DNA from: Pseudogulbenkiania subflava DSM 22618
GTDB lineage: Bacteria > Pseudomonadota > Gammaproteobacteria > Burkholderiales > Chromobacteriaceae
Assembly: GCF_900177275.1 (NCBI RefSeq)
Contig: NZ_FXAG01000007.1
Span: 122,879 to 186,878, forward strand
Length of the DNA: 64,000 nt
Direction: 5' to 3'
The notes beneath the pieces were generated by a model, which was not told the DNA's origin, made no database searches, and saw nothing but the letters and a program-made list of their open reading frames with translations. The position numbers and the translations under genes are program-made. Numbering within the stretch: the stretch's first letter is position 1; every line of letters starts with the position of its first letter. Shown in pieces: positions 45,101 to 53,405 of the stretch.

Positions 45101-46106
45101 AGATTTTCTGCTGATCCTCGTTGGAGAGGCGGGCGAACAGCGGCAGGATTTCGTAGCCGCGGATGCCGGACTTGCGCAGCTTCTCCGCCGTGTCACGAAT
45201 CTCGCGCTCGCCGGGCAGGAACACCAGCATGTCGCCGGGGCCGTGGCGCGAGATTTCGTCCACTGCTTCGACGATGGCGTCTTCCATCTCCACTTCGCGC
45301 TCGTCCTCGTCGCGCTCCTTGAGCGGACGGTAGCGCACTTCCACCGGGAAGGTGCGGCCGGATACCTCGATCACTGGCGCGTTGTCGAAGTGGCGCGCGA
45401 AGCGCTCGGCGTCGATGGTGGCCGAGGTGACGATGACCTTCAGATCGGGCCGACGCGGCAGCATCTGCTTGAGGTAGCCCAGCAGGAAGTCGATGTTGAG
45501 GCTGCGCTCGTGCGCCTCGTCGATGATGATAGTGTCGTAGGCTTCGAGGTAGCGGTCGGTCTGGGTTTCCGCCAGCAGGATGCCGTCGGTCATCAGCTTG
45601 ATCACGCTGCGTTCGGAGAGCTTGTCGGTGAAACGCACCTTGAAGCCGACGTGGGCGCCCAGTTCGCTGCCCAGTTCCTGGGCGATGCGCGTCGCCACCG
45701 AGCGCGCGGCAAGCCGGCGCGGCTGGGTGTGGCCAATCAGCCCGTACACCCCGCGTCCCAGTTCCAGGCAGATCTTGGGGATCTGCGTGGTCTTGCCCGA
45801 GCCGGTCTCGCCGCAGATGATCACCACCTGGTGCTTGGCGATGGCGGCGCGGATTTCCTCGCGCTTCTGGTTGACCGGCAGTGCGAGGTCGAATTCCGGC
45901 TTGGGCAGGTGGGCCGAACGCGCCTCGGCGCGGCTCTGCGAGCGGGCGATCTGCTGCGCCACGTCGGCCAGCAGCTTGTCGGACGGCTGCTGCTTCTTCA
46001 GCCGTTGTTCGACGTCGGCGAGCTTGCGTTTCAGACCGTGACGGTCGCGGATCAGGCAGGAGGGGAGGGCGGCCTTCAGTTCGGCCAGCGGGCGGGTGGT
46101 GGTCAT
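42162..46106 (-). CDS. hrpA: ATP-dependent RNA helicase HrpA
   Basis: A DEAH-box helicase of 1314 residues, close to the E. coli length of 1300. Walker A is CGETGSGKTT, Walker B is IIIDEAHERS, motif III is TSATID and motif VI is QRAGRCGR. A large C-terminal HrpA domain follows. Acts on stalled ribosomes and mRNA. I chose the ATG at 46106 (MTTTRPLAELKAALP); a longer in-frame upstream stretch is arginine-rich and looks noncoding. It lies downstream of cysB on the same strand. Confidence 0.94.
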   Translation of the reverse strand: MTTTRPLAELKAALPSCLIRDRHGLKRKLADVEQRLKKQQPSDKLLADVAQQIARSQSRAEARSAHLPKPEFDLALPVNQKREEIRAAIAKHQVVIICGETGSGKTTQIPKICLELGRGVYGLIGHTQPRRLAARSVATRIAQELGSELGAHVGFKVRFTDKLSERSVIKLMTDGILLAETQTDRYLEAYDTIIIDEAHERSLNIDFLLGYLKQMLPRRPDLKVIVTSATIDAERFARHFDNAPVIEVSGRTFPVEVRYRPLKERDEDEREVEMEDAIVEAVDEISRHGPGDMLVFLPGEREIRDTAEKLRKSGIRGYEILPLFARLSNEDQQKIFKPSGGRRIVLATNVAETSLTVPGIKYVIDTGLARLNRYSPRAKVEQLQVEKISQAAARQRAGRCGRVEAGVCVRLYGEDDFNARPPFTDPEIVRSNLAAVILRMAALRLGRVDEFPFIEAPSSRLIADGYQVLTELGAVDDKSELTPVGKELARLPIDPKIGRMLLAARELGCVREVLIIAAALSIQDPRERPFDAREAAERAQQKFADEKSDFLSFLHLWDFFQDALKHKKSNRQLINLCHEHFLSYLRMREWRELHGQLAEIAAEMGLIQRHEAHAEAETSANLDQLSAKKRQQLDAVAYERLHQALLTGLIGNLGMKSQESDDYLGTRGVHFHVFPGSGLKKAKPKWLVAAELVETTKLYARCVGKVEPEWVEKLAPHLVKYHYFDPHWEKSRGEVVASERVTLYGLTLVPRRPVSYGRIAPEEARELFIRGALVAMDYASNAPWFQRNQQLIREVEQLEHKARRQDVLVDEDALFAFYAERIPTDVVDAASFEAWRKQAEQADPKRLFLTREELMRHAAQHVTVNQFPEWLEHEDGKLRLKYRFEPNHPLDGVTVDVPLAILNRLEPAPFEWLVPGMIREKLQLIIKSLPKQVRRTCVPVPDFVTRFLSANPDTTQPIAPQLARFILRETGGVKVAVDDFDLTTLPLHLLFNFRVIDDGKQEIGLGRDLLALQKQFGQAAQLTFRDTSAEFERDDVTSWDFGELPAAIQFARGRQQLTGYPALTLETDKVAIRLYDTEYAASRAHRQGVVRLLQLQLKEQMKQLGKGLPGMTQLGLQLRGVANVDDLLADAIACICDRAFIGDDELPRTEKAFNDQKTRARTRLPAVIQAVTAYLNQIAGEYQALQPKLAKHKLGRELTEQLGRLVYKGFLNATPWSQLAHLPRYMKAMSLRMDKHAANTQRDGQRAAEIRQLWTLWETRLSEAEDKGEATPALAEFRWKIEELRVSLFAQELKTPYPVSLKRLMKEWESISGK

Positions 46107-46290
46107 GCGTCGTAAAGAGCGGCGAAAACGGGAAAGCGCGAGTATAGCAGAGGCGACGGGCGGGGCCGATGGCGACGGGGTGTCGGGGCGGGCCGTTGCC
46201 TGGGGCTGATGTGTCAGCCCCCAGCCCGGCTTGACGCGCCGCCCCAGCCGGGCCAGGGCGAGGCGGTGCGATCGGCCGGGAGGGCGGCGC

Positions 46291-47226
46291 TTATTCCGAC
46301 GTGACGGTCGGTGCCAAGGCCTGGCGCACCGTCTCCTCGTCCAGCGCCGCCGAGCACAGTTCGATGAAGCGGTAGGCGTAGCTGCGCAGGTAGTGGCCGC
46401 GGCGGATCGCGATGCGCGAGGTCTGGTGGCCGAACAGCGGCGGGGTGTCGACCTCGACCACGCCGTGATCGCGCTGTGCGTCGACCGCCATCGAGGCGAC
46501 GATGCCCACACCCATTTCCAGTTCGACGTAGGTCTTGATCACGTCGGCGTCGAGCGCCGCCATCACCACGTCCGGCACCAGCCCGGCCTCGGCAAAGGCG
46601 CGGTTGATCTGGGCGCGGCCGGTGAAGCCTTCGTGATAGGTGACCAGCGGGTAGTCGGCCAGCGCCTCCAGCGTCAGCGGCTTGACGCCGTGCAGCGGGT
46701 GGTCCGGCGGCGCGATCACCGTGTGGTGCCAGCTGTAGTAGGGGAAGGAAACCAGTTCCGGTTCGTCCGAGATGGCCTCGGTGGCGATGCCGATGTCGGC
46801 CTGGCCATCCAGCAGCAGCCGCACCAGCTCGTCGGGGCTCGCCTGCAGCAGCACCAGGTGCACCTTGGGGAAGGCCTTCTTGAACGCCGTCACCACCTTG
46901 GGCAGGGCGTAGCGCGCCTGGGTGTGGGTGGTGGCGATGGTGAGCTGGCCCTGGTCGCGCTGGCTGTACTGTTCGGCCAACCTTTTGACGTTGCCGGCGT
47001 CGAGCAGCATGCGCTCGACGATGGTCAGCAGCTCCTTGCCCGGGTCGGTCAGGCCGAGGAAGCGCTTGCCTTTGCGCACGAACAGCTCAACCCCCAGCTC
47101 GTCCTCCAGGTCCTTGATATGCTTGCTGACACCCGATTGCGAGGTGAACAGCGCGTTGGCGACCTCGGTCAGGTTGAAATTCTGCCGTACCGTCTCGCGG
47201 ATGATGCGCAGTTGCTGGAAGTTCAT
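46291..47226 (-). CDS. cysB: LysR-family regulator CysB
   Basis: The activator of sulfate assimilation genes. 311 residues; the N-terminus [20 protein letters not shown] and the HTH segment [20 protein letters not shown] match CysB closely. Inducer is N-acetylserine or O-acetylserine in known members. It overlaps cysA by 4 bases, closing the sulfate operon, so it is probably co-transcribed with the genes it controls. Confidence 0.94.
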   Translation of the reverse strand: MNFQQLRIIRETVRQNFNLTEVANALFTSQSGVSKHIKDLEDELGVELFVRKGKRFLGLTDPGKELLTIVERMLLDAGNVKRLAEQYSQRDQGQLTIATTHTQARYALPKVVTAFKKAFPKVHLVLLQASPDELVRLLLDGQADIGIATEAISDEPELVSFPYYSWHHTVIAPPDHPLHGVKPLTLEALADYPLVTYHEGFTGRAQINRAFAEAGLVPDVVMAALDADVIKTYVELEMGVGIVASMAVDAQRDHGVVEVDTPPLFGHQTSRIAIRRGHYLRSYAYRFIELCSAALDEETVRQALAPTVTSE

Positions 47227-48305
47227 CGTGTTCCTGCCGTTTCGTTTTGGGCGAACACCCGCAGCGCGCGCGGCTGCAGGCGGACCGGCTGGCCGGCGTT
47301 GAAGGCCTGGGCGTGCCAGCTCTCGTACGGGAGTTCGACGTCGTAGTGCTGGCCGTCCTGGCGGCCGCTGCCCTCCAGCTCGACGCGGGTGAGTGCGCCG
47401 ACGCTGAGTACGCGGGTGATGCGCGCCGGGATGCCGGCACCCTCTTCGTCGAGCAGGATGTCCAGCTCGTGCGGGCGCACGAAAGCCACGACCTCGTTGT
47501 CTTCGCCGACATGGTGCGCCGACGTTGCCAGGTGCGTGCCGCCGACGTCGATGCCGCCGGCCGCGCTGCGTCCTTCGAAACGGTTGGCCGAGCCGAGGAA
47601 GCCGTAGACGAAGGAGGTGGCCGGGTGGCGATACACCTCGTCCGGGGTGCCGATCTGCTCCACCTTGCCGTGGTTCATCAGCACCACGCGGTCGGCCACT
47701 TCCAGCGCTTCTTCCTGGTCGTGCGTGACGAAGATCGAGGTGATGTGCAACTCGTCGTGCAGGCGGCGCAGCCAGCGGCGCAGTTCCTTGCGAACCTTGG
47801 CGTCGAGCGCGCCGAACGGCTCGTCCAAGAGCAGCACGCGCGGCTCTACAGCCAGTGCGCGGGCCAGAGCGATGCGCTGGCGCTGGCCACCGGAGAGCTG
47901 GGCCGGGAAGCGGTCGGCCAGCCAGTCAAGCTGCACCAGCTGCAGTAGTTCGTGCACCTTGCGCTTGATGTCGGCCTCAGATGGGCGGTCCTTGCGCGGC
48001 TTCATGCGCAGGCCGAAGGCGACGTTGTCGAATACCGTCATGTGGCGGAACAGCGCATAGTGCTGGAACACGAAACCGACCTGACGCTCGCGCACGTGGG
48101 TGTCCGAGGCATCCTCGCCGTCTAGCAGCACCTTGCCGGAATCGGCCTGCTCCAGCCCGGCGATGACCCGCAACAAGGTGGTTTTGCCGCAACCGGAGGG
48201 GCCCAGCAGGGCAACGAGTTCACCGCTGGGAAAATCGAGGGTGAGATTGTCCAGCGCGACGAAGTTGCCGAAAGCCTTGTGGATGTTCTGTACCTGAATG
48301 CTCAT
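47223..48305 (-). CDS. cysA: Sulfate/thiosulfate ABC transporter ATPase CysA
   Basis: Drives sulfate import. 360 residues: Walker [12 protein letters not shown], signature [15 protein letters not shown], Walker [12 protein letters not shown], and a C-terminal TOBE-like domain. The start at 48305 has AGGAGAAA upstream. It follows cysW after a 107-bp gap with no gene. Confidence 0.96.
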   Translation of the reverse strand: MSIQVQNIHKAFGNFVALDNLTLDFPSGELVALLGPSGCGKTTLLRVIAGLEQADSGKVLLDGEDASDTHVRERQVGFVFQHYALFRHMTVFDNVAFGLRMKPRKDRPSEADIKRKVHELLQLVQLDWLADRFPAQLSGGQRQRIALARALAVEPRVLLLDEPFGALDAKVRKELRRWLRRLHDELHITSIFVTHDQEEALEVADRVVLMNHGKVEQIGTPDEVYRHPATSFVYGFLGSANRFEGRSAAGGIDVGGTHLATSAHHVGEDNEVVAFVRPHELDILLDEEGAGIPARITRVLSVGALTRVELEGSGRQDGQHYDVELPYESWHAQAFNAGQPVRLQPRALRVFAQNETAGTR

Positions 48306-48412
48306 ATTTTTCTCCTTAGCCACGCCTGGGCGCGGCTAACAAAAATCAGTGCCATGGCTCCTGCCGGGCGCCTCACCCAGAAGGTGGTGCAACAGCGCAG
48401 GAGGCCGTCTTG

Positions 48413-49288
48413 TCAGTCGCGCCGAGCGCGCCACTCCACCCAGCTCTTCACCACCAGGGTCAACAGCGCCAACAGCGCCAGCAGCGAGGCCACGGCGAAG
48501 GCCGCAGCGAAGTTGTATTCGTTGTAAAGAATCTCGACATGCAGCGGCAGGGTGTTGGTTTCGCCGCGGATGTGGCCGGACACCACCGACACCGCGCCGA
48601 ACTCGCCCATGGCGCGGGCGTTGCTCAGGATCACGCCGTACAGCAGCGCCCAGCGGATGTTGGGGAGCGTGACGTGCCAGAACACCTGCCAGCCGCGCGC
48701 GCCCAGCACCACCGCGGCCTCTTCCTCCTCGCGGCCTTGAGCCTGCATCAGCGGGATCAGCTCGCGGGCGATGAAAGGCACGGTGACGAACACCGTCGCC
48801 AGCACGATGCCGGGAATGGCGAAGATGATCTTGATGTCGTGCGCCGACAGCCACGGACCGAACCAGCCATGGTTGCTGAACACCAGCACGTAGACCAGGC
48901 CGGCCACCACCGGCGACACCGAGAACGGCAGGTCGATCAGCGTGATCAAGAGCTGTTTGCCGCGGAACTCGAAGCGGGTAATCGCCCAGGCTGCCGCCAC
49001 GCCGAACACCAGGTTGAGCGGCACCGAGATCGCTGCTGCGCCCAGCGTCAGCCAGATCGCCGAGCGCGCGTCCGGCTCGGTCAGCGCATCGATGTAGGTG
49101 CCCCAGCCCTTGGCCAGGGCCTCGACGAACACCACCAAGAGCGGCAGCAGCAGGAACACGCCGAAGAAGCTCAGTGCTGCCACCAGAATGCTGCCCTTGA
49201 CCCAGGGGTTCTCACGGGTGGCCTGGCGGCTTTCCAGCAGGGCGGCGCGGTCGTGATGACTGTAGAGGGTAGAAACGGTAGCGGCCAT
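48413..49288 (-). CDS. cysW: Sulfate ABC transporter permease CysW
   Basis: One of two inner-membrane permeases of sulfate import. 291 residues with about six helices; the EAA loop ([20 protein letters not shown], then [16 protein letters not shown]) contacts CysA. The ATG overlaps the cysT stop (TAATG), with AAGGAG upstream inside the cysT tail. Confidence 0.95.
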   Translation of the reverse strand: MAATVSTLYSHHDRAALLESRQATRENPWVKGSILVAALSFFGVFLLLPLLVVFVEALAKGWGTYIDALTEPDARSAIWLTLGAAAISVPLNLVFGVAAAWAITRFEFRGKQLLITLIDLPFSVSPVVAGLVYVLVFSNHGWFGPWLSAHDIKIIFAIPGIVLATVFVTVPFIARELIPLMQAQGREEEEAAVVLGARGWQVFWHVTLPNIRWALLYGVILSNARAMGEFGAVSVVSGHIRGETNTLPLHVEILYNEYNFAAAFAVASLLALLALLTLVVKSWVEWRARRD

Positions 49289-50271
49289 TATTCACTCCTT
49301 CCTTGTCGGGGTTCTGCGGCCAGCCTGCTGCGCGTGCCAATGGCGGCGTTGCCCTGTGCTCGCTCCCTCGCTGTACTGCTCGTACTATCTCGGTCGCTGT
49401 GCTCAGGTGGCCTTGCCCTTGGCCCGCTCGCGACGGCTGGGCCTTGGCCCCGTTTACGGGCGCTCCAGGCCTGCAGGCCGTTAATCGCCAACAGCAGCAG
49501 GAAGGACACCACCAGCATCACGCTGGCAATCGCCGTGGCGCCGCTGTAATCGTATTGTTCGAGTTTGCTGATGATCATCAGCGGAGTGATTTCCGACACC
49601 ATCGGGATATTGCCGGCGATGAAGATCACCGAGCCGTACTCGCCGACGGCGCGGGCGAAGGCCAGGGCGAAACCGGTCATCAGCGCCGGCTGCAGCACCG
49701 GCAGGATCACGTGGCGGAAGGTCTGCCAGCGGTGCGCGCCAAGGCAGGTGGCGGCCTCTTCCAGCTCGGTGTCGAGATCCTCCAGCACCGGCTGTACCGT
49801 GCGCACCACGAAGGGCAGGCCGATGAACACCAGCGCCACCAGCACCCCCAGCGGCCCGAACGCCACCTTGATGCCCAGTGGATCGAGATAGCGGCCGATC
49901 CAGCCGTTGCCGGCATACAGCGCGGTCAGGGCAATGCCGGCGACTGCAGTCGGCAGCGCGAACGGCAGATCGACCAGGGCGTCGACCAGTTTCTTGCCGG
50001 GAAAGCGGTAGCGCACCAACGACCACGCCAGCAGCAGGCCGAACACGCTATTGATGGCGGCGGCCAACAATGCCATGCCGAAGCTCAGGCGGTAGGAGGC
50101 CAGCACGCGTGGGGCGGTGACGGCCTGCCAGAATGCATCCAGCGGCATGGCGGATGTCTTGATGAACACGGCAGCCAGCGGAATCAGCACGATCAGCGAC
50201 AGATAGCTGATGGTGTATCCCAGCGACAGCGTGAACCCCGGCAAGACGCGTGGGAGGGAGGCGGACTTCAT
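49288..50271 (-). CDS. cysT: Sulfate ABC transporter permease CysT with repeat-encoded C-terminal tail
   Basis: The partner permease of CysW. The conserved part ends around residue 275 ([16 protein letters not shown]), as in known CysT proteins of about 277 residues. The 327-residue frame continues for about 50 residues of low-complexity, Arg/Ser/Ala-rich tail, encoded by a copy of the dispersed repeat (R2). The tail contains no membrane helix. The conserved EAA loop ([20 protein letters not shown]) is intact, so the transporter is probably functional. Confidence 0.93.
   Translation of the reverse strand: MKSASLPRVLPGFTLSLGYTISYLSLIVLIPLAAVFIKTSAMPLDAFWQAVTAPRVLASYRLSFGMALLAAAINSVFGLLLAWSLVRYRFPGKKLVDALVDLPFALPTAVAGIALTALYAGNGWIGRYLDPLGIKVAFGPLGVLVALVFIGLPFVVRTVQPVLEDLDTELEEAATCLGAHRWQTFRHVILPVLQPALMTGFALAFARAVGEYGSVIFIAGNIPMVSEITPLMIISKLEQYDYSGATAIASVMLVVSFLLLLAINGLQAWSARKRGQGPAVASGPRARPPEHSDRDSTSSTARERAQGNAAIGTRSRLAAEPRQGRSE
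49345..49440 (-). repeat. Dispersed hairpin repeat, copy R2, within the 3' end of cysT
   Basis: Read on the plus strand, TGTACTGCTCGTACTATCTC followed by GGTCGCTGTGCTCAGGTGGC and GCTCGCGACG aligns with the core of R4 (TGTACTCCGTGTACATTCCG onward). The central hairpin is GTAC/GTAC with a 5-nt loop (49373-49385). It is more diverged than the other copies. It lies wholly inside the extra tail of cysT. The strand given is that of cysT. Limits approximate. Confidence 0.5.
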
Positions 50272-50350
50272 GGTCTACCCCCGGTCTGTGATGAACGATT
50301 GGACATATGGCGATTCCCCTTAATAACCGGAACCAGCATATGTGTAGTTT

Positions 50351-50409
50351 CCTTATTCTAAAAATAAGGAATTCTTCGTTGCTTATTCGATTTCCAGAAA
50401 AGGAAATCG
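50351..50409. promoter_or_regulatory. Two inverted repeats before cysT, possible CysB sites
   Basis: CCTTATT/AATAAGG (50351-50369, 5-nt loop) and CGATTTCC/GGAAATCG (50388-50409, 6-nt loop) lie in an AT-rich gap 80-140 bp before the cysT start. CysB sites in enterics are AT-rich dyads of similar type. They may drive cysTWA separately from sbp; inference only. Confidence 0.4.
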
Positions 50410-50446
50410 GGCCTTTTTATATAACTGGAATGCCTATGGCGGACGC

Positions 50447-50476
50447 AAAAACACGCCGGTCTGACGACACGGCGTG
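50447..50476 (-). terminator. Intrinsic terminator after sbp
   Basis: On the minus strand, CACGCCG/CGGCGTG with an 11-nt loop runs into TTTTTGCG, 50 bp past the sbp stop. It should reduce read-through into cysT, matching the separate regulatory region. Confidence 0.75.
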
Positions 50477-50526
50477 ATGGGAGTGGAGAGCAACGGGTAC
50501 CGGTTCGGCCTGGCGGCGCTGCCGTC

Positions 50527-51534
50527 TTACTTGGCCTGGATCTGATCGAACACGCCGCCGTCGGCGAAGTGGACCTTCTGCGCCTTGGTCCAGCCGCCGA
50601 ACACCTGGTCGATGGTGAACAGCTTCACCTTGCTGAACTTGTCGGCATACTTGGCGGCCACCTTCGGGTCACGCGGACGGTAGTAATTCTGAGCTGCCAG
50701 TTCCTGGCCAGCCGGACTGTACAGGTACTGCAGGTAGGCCTCGGCCACCTTGCGCGTGCCATGTTTGTCGACCACCTTGTCTACCACGCTGACCGGCGGC
50801 TCGGCCAGAATGGAGACGGAAGGCGTGACAATGTCGAACTTGTCCGGGCCCAGTTCCTTGGTGGACAGATAAGCCTCGTTTTCCCAGGCCAGCAGCACGT
50901 CGCCGATATTGCGCTGGGTGAAGGTGACGGTGGCGCCGCGTGCGCCGGAATCGAGCACCTTGACGTGCTGGAACAACTGCTTCACGAAGTCCTTGGCCTT
51001 GGCCTCGCTGCCGCCCGGCTGCTTCAGCGCGTAGCCCCATGCCGCCAGGTAGTTCCAGCGTGCGCCGCCGGAGGTTTTCGGGTTCGGCGTCACCACTTCC
51101 ACACCTGGCTTGATCAGGTCGTTCCAGTCCTTGATCCCCTTGGGGTTGCCCTTGCGCACCAGGAACACGATGGTCGAGGTGTACGGCGAGGCGTTATTGG
51201 GCAGGCGCTTCTGCCAGGTCGGAGGAATCAGCTTGGCCTCGGTGTTCAATGCATCCACGTCGTAGCCCAGCGCCAGCGTTACCACGTCGGCCTCCAGCCC
51301 GTCGATCACCGCACGTGCCTGCTTGCCAGAACCGCCGTGTGACTGTTTGACGGTGACAGTCTCGCCGGTCTTGGTCTTCCAGTACTTGGCGAAGGCCGTG
51401 TTGAAGTCCTGGTAGAGCTCGCGTGTTGGGTCGTACGACACGTTGAGCAGGGAGACGTCGGCAAAAGCCGGGGCGGCGGCGCCGGCGAGCAAGGCGAGAG
51501 TGGTTGCCAGGACGGTCAGTTTGTGCAAAGCCAT
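50527..51534 (-). CDS. sbp: Periplasmic sulfate-binding protein
   Basis: Delivers sulfate to CysTWA. 335 residues; a signal peptide ([20 protein letters not shown], cut near AFA) precedes the conserved [18 protein letters not shown] and [17 protein letters not shown]. The latter binds the oxyanion. First gene of the sulfate import set. Confidence 0.96.
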   Translation of the reverse strand: MALHKLTVLATTLALLAGAAAPAFADVSLLNVSYDPTRELYQDFNTAFAKYWKTKTGETVTVKQSHGGSGKQARAVIDGLEADVVTLALGYDVDALNTEAKLIPPTWQKRLPNNASPYTSTIVFLVRKGNPKGIKDWNDLIKPGVEVVTPNPKTSGGARWNYLAAWGYALKQPGGSEAKAKDFVKQLFQHVKVLDSGARGATVTFTQRNIGDVLLAWENEAYLSTKELGPDKFDIVTPSVSILAEPPVSVVDKVVDKHGTRKVAEAYLQYLYSPAGQELAAQNYYRPRDPKVAAKYADKFSKVKLFTIDQVFGGWTKAQKVHFADGGVFDQIQAK

Positions 51535-51753
51535 GGTGCAGTTCCTATGTCTGTTCGGGTATGGCGATCACTGTAACGGCGGTGCTTTATTTCCCGAACG
51601 AATAAAAACTGGAAAGCAAATACGTTTTGCTGATTTAAACGACGCAGGTATGAAGGGGAGGGAAGAGCTCGCCTGGTGGGAAGGGCATCACCGCATGTGC
51701 CCACGGTGGTCGAGGCCGGCAGCCTGGGCCGCCACCAGCCTCGGTGCCGCTTG

Positions 51754-53235
51754 TCAGGCGGCCTGGCGCTGGAACTGGGCAACGCTGGCGCCCAGCTCTT
51801 CGATCAGGCTGTCGAGGCGGTGGGTGGCGTCGGCGATGGTCTCGGTTTCCGCCGTCAGCGTGCGCGTGGCCTCGCCCATTGCGGTGATGGTGCCTGCGAA
51901 GTGGGCAAAACCCTGGTTCTGGCTGGCCTCGGCGCTCGACACCTGCTGCAGCAGCCCGCCCAGCCGGAGAGTGTCGCGGATGATGCCCTCGAGCTTGTCC
52001 TGTGCTGCGATGGCGTGGCTGCGCCCGGCCTGCATCTGGGTGTTGCCGTTGCGCATGGCGTCGACCGACTGGTTGGTGCCGTCGACGATCAGCTGGATCT
52101 TCAGCTCGATATCGAGCGTGGCACCCTGCGTTCTTTCGGCCAACTTGCGCACCTCGTCGGCTACCACGGCGAAGCCGCGACCTGACTCGCCAGCGCGCGC
52201 CGCCTCGATCGCGGCGTTGAGCGCCAGTAGGTTGGTCTGCTCGGCGATGTCGCGGATCAGCTGCACGATGCCGCTGACCTCGGCACTGCATTTTTCCAGC
52301 GCCTCGAGCCGGCTGGCGGCGTGAGAGATGACCTGGCCGGCCTGGTTGAGCTGGCCCACCGCTTGGTCCATTGCCTGTCCGCCGTCGCTGGCGGCCTGGC
52401 CGGTGTCCTCCGCCATGCGCGTGGCGCTGACCGACTGCTCGGCATTTTCACTGGTGACCACCGCCATCTGCTGTGCCGACACCACCATGCCTTCGGTGCG
52501 CTGGCGCTGCTCGGCCATGGTGCGTGCCATCAGCGTGGTGCTGGTGGCGATCTCGCGGCTGGCCGAGGAAGCGGCGTGGATCGAGCGTGTCACCTGTTCC
52601 ATCATCTGCTGCATGGCCTGGCTGGCGCGTTCGGCCTCGGCCCGTGCCGCCTCCAGCTTCTGAAAGCCCTGCGCCTTGGCCTTATCGAAGGCCATGGCCA
52701 GGCTCAGCACCACCAGCGACAGGCCGGCCAGCGATTTGGCAAGTAGTCTGGGATGTTCGTCGGCGGGGATCGGCACCTCAGGCAGGGAGCCCGGGTCGCC
52801 GTCGAGCAGCAGCAACAGGACGATGGCGAGTAAGGTCAACACCGTCCACACCACGCCGGAGCGCCGCCCGCCGACGAAGATCGCGGTGAACGGGATCGAG
52901 GCGTACCACACCACGCTGGACGACTGGATGCCGCCGTTGACGTAACACATCCAGCACACCATGGCGAACATGCAGCCGACGATGAATTCGGCGGTAAAGC
53001 CGATGGCGCCGGTGAGCCTCAGCAGCACCGGCCCCAGAAGCAGGCCGGCACCGCCTGCCAGAATGCCCCAGGCCATGGCCGGGTGGTGCAGCTTGAAATA
53101 GGACAGCGCGAACACCGGCACGATCAAGCCGGCCAGCAGGCCGACGCTGATCACCGTGCGCGCGCGGATGACCAGCTCGTGCGACTCGCGCACCCTGTCC
53201 GGAATGAACCACTCGGCAATGCGGCGGATAGCCAT
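51754..53235 (-). CDS. Methyl-accepting chemotaxis protein with multi-helix membrane sensor
   Basis: A 493-residue chemoreceptor without a large periplasmic domain. About six helices (residues 25-190) form a membrane-embedded sensor. The cytoplasmic signalling region holds [20 protein letters not shown] and [18 protein letters not shown]. No HAMP domain is obvious. GGAGGG lies 6 nt before the ATG at 53235. KLAERT is encoded with TTG, GAA and AGA codons around a TTCGGCCAAC copy, unlike the other chemoreceptor. The 218-bp gap to sbp holds the sbp promoter region. Ligand unknown. Confidence 0.88.
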   Translation of the reverse strand: MAIRRIAEWFIPDRVRESHELVIRARTVISVGLLAGLIVPVFALSYFKLHHPAMAWGILAGGAGLLLGPVLLRLTGAIGFTAEFIVGCMFAMVCWMCYVNGGIQSSSVVWYASIPFTAIFVGGRRSGVVWTVLTLLAIVLLLLLDGDPGSLPEVPIPADEHPRLLAKSLAGLSLVVLSLAMAFDKAKAQGFQKLEAARAEAERASQAMQQMMEQVTRSIHAASSASREIATSTTLMARTMAEQRQRTEGMVVSAQQMAVVTSENAEQSVSATRMAEDTGQAASDGGQAMDQAVGQLNQAGQVISHAASRLEALEKCSAEVSGIVQLIRDIAEQTNLLALNAAIEAARAGESGRGFAVVADEVRKLAERTQGATLDIELKIQLIVDGTNQSVDAMRNGNTQMQAGRSHAIAAQDKLEGIIRDTLRLGGLLQQVSSAEASQNQGFAHFAGTITAMGEATRTLTAETETIADATHRLDSLIEELGASVAQFQRQAA

Positions 53236-53302
53236 GATGAACCCTCCCGTTCCTCGATTGTTATGTTGTTGTTTGTTGTGTTTTTTTCCGGGCTTTAAAC
53301 GC

Positions 53303-53388
53303 AAAAAACCCGCTGCATCAATCTAAAACAAGTGTTTGATTGATGCAACGGGTTGTGCCCCGGCGTGGTGCGTTTTCACCACGCCGGG
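53303..53388 (-). terminator. Tandem terminator hairpins after pta
   Basis: On the minus strand the first hairpin is CCCGGCGTGGTG/CACCACGCCGGG (53388-53359). The second is ACCCGTTGCATCAATC/GATTGATGCAGCGGGT (one mismatch), followed by TTTTTT (to 53303). The second is a strong intrinsic terminator. It separates ackA-pta from the chemoreceptor. Confidence 0.85.
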
Positions 53389-53405
53389 ATGGGGGCAGGC
53401 CGGGC

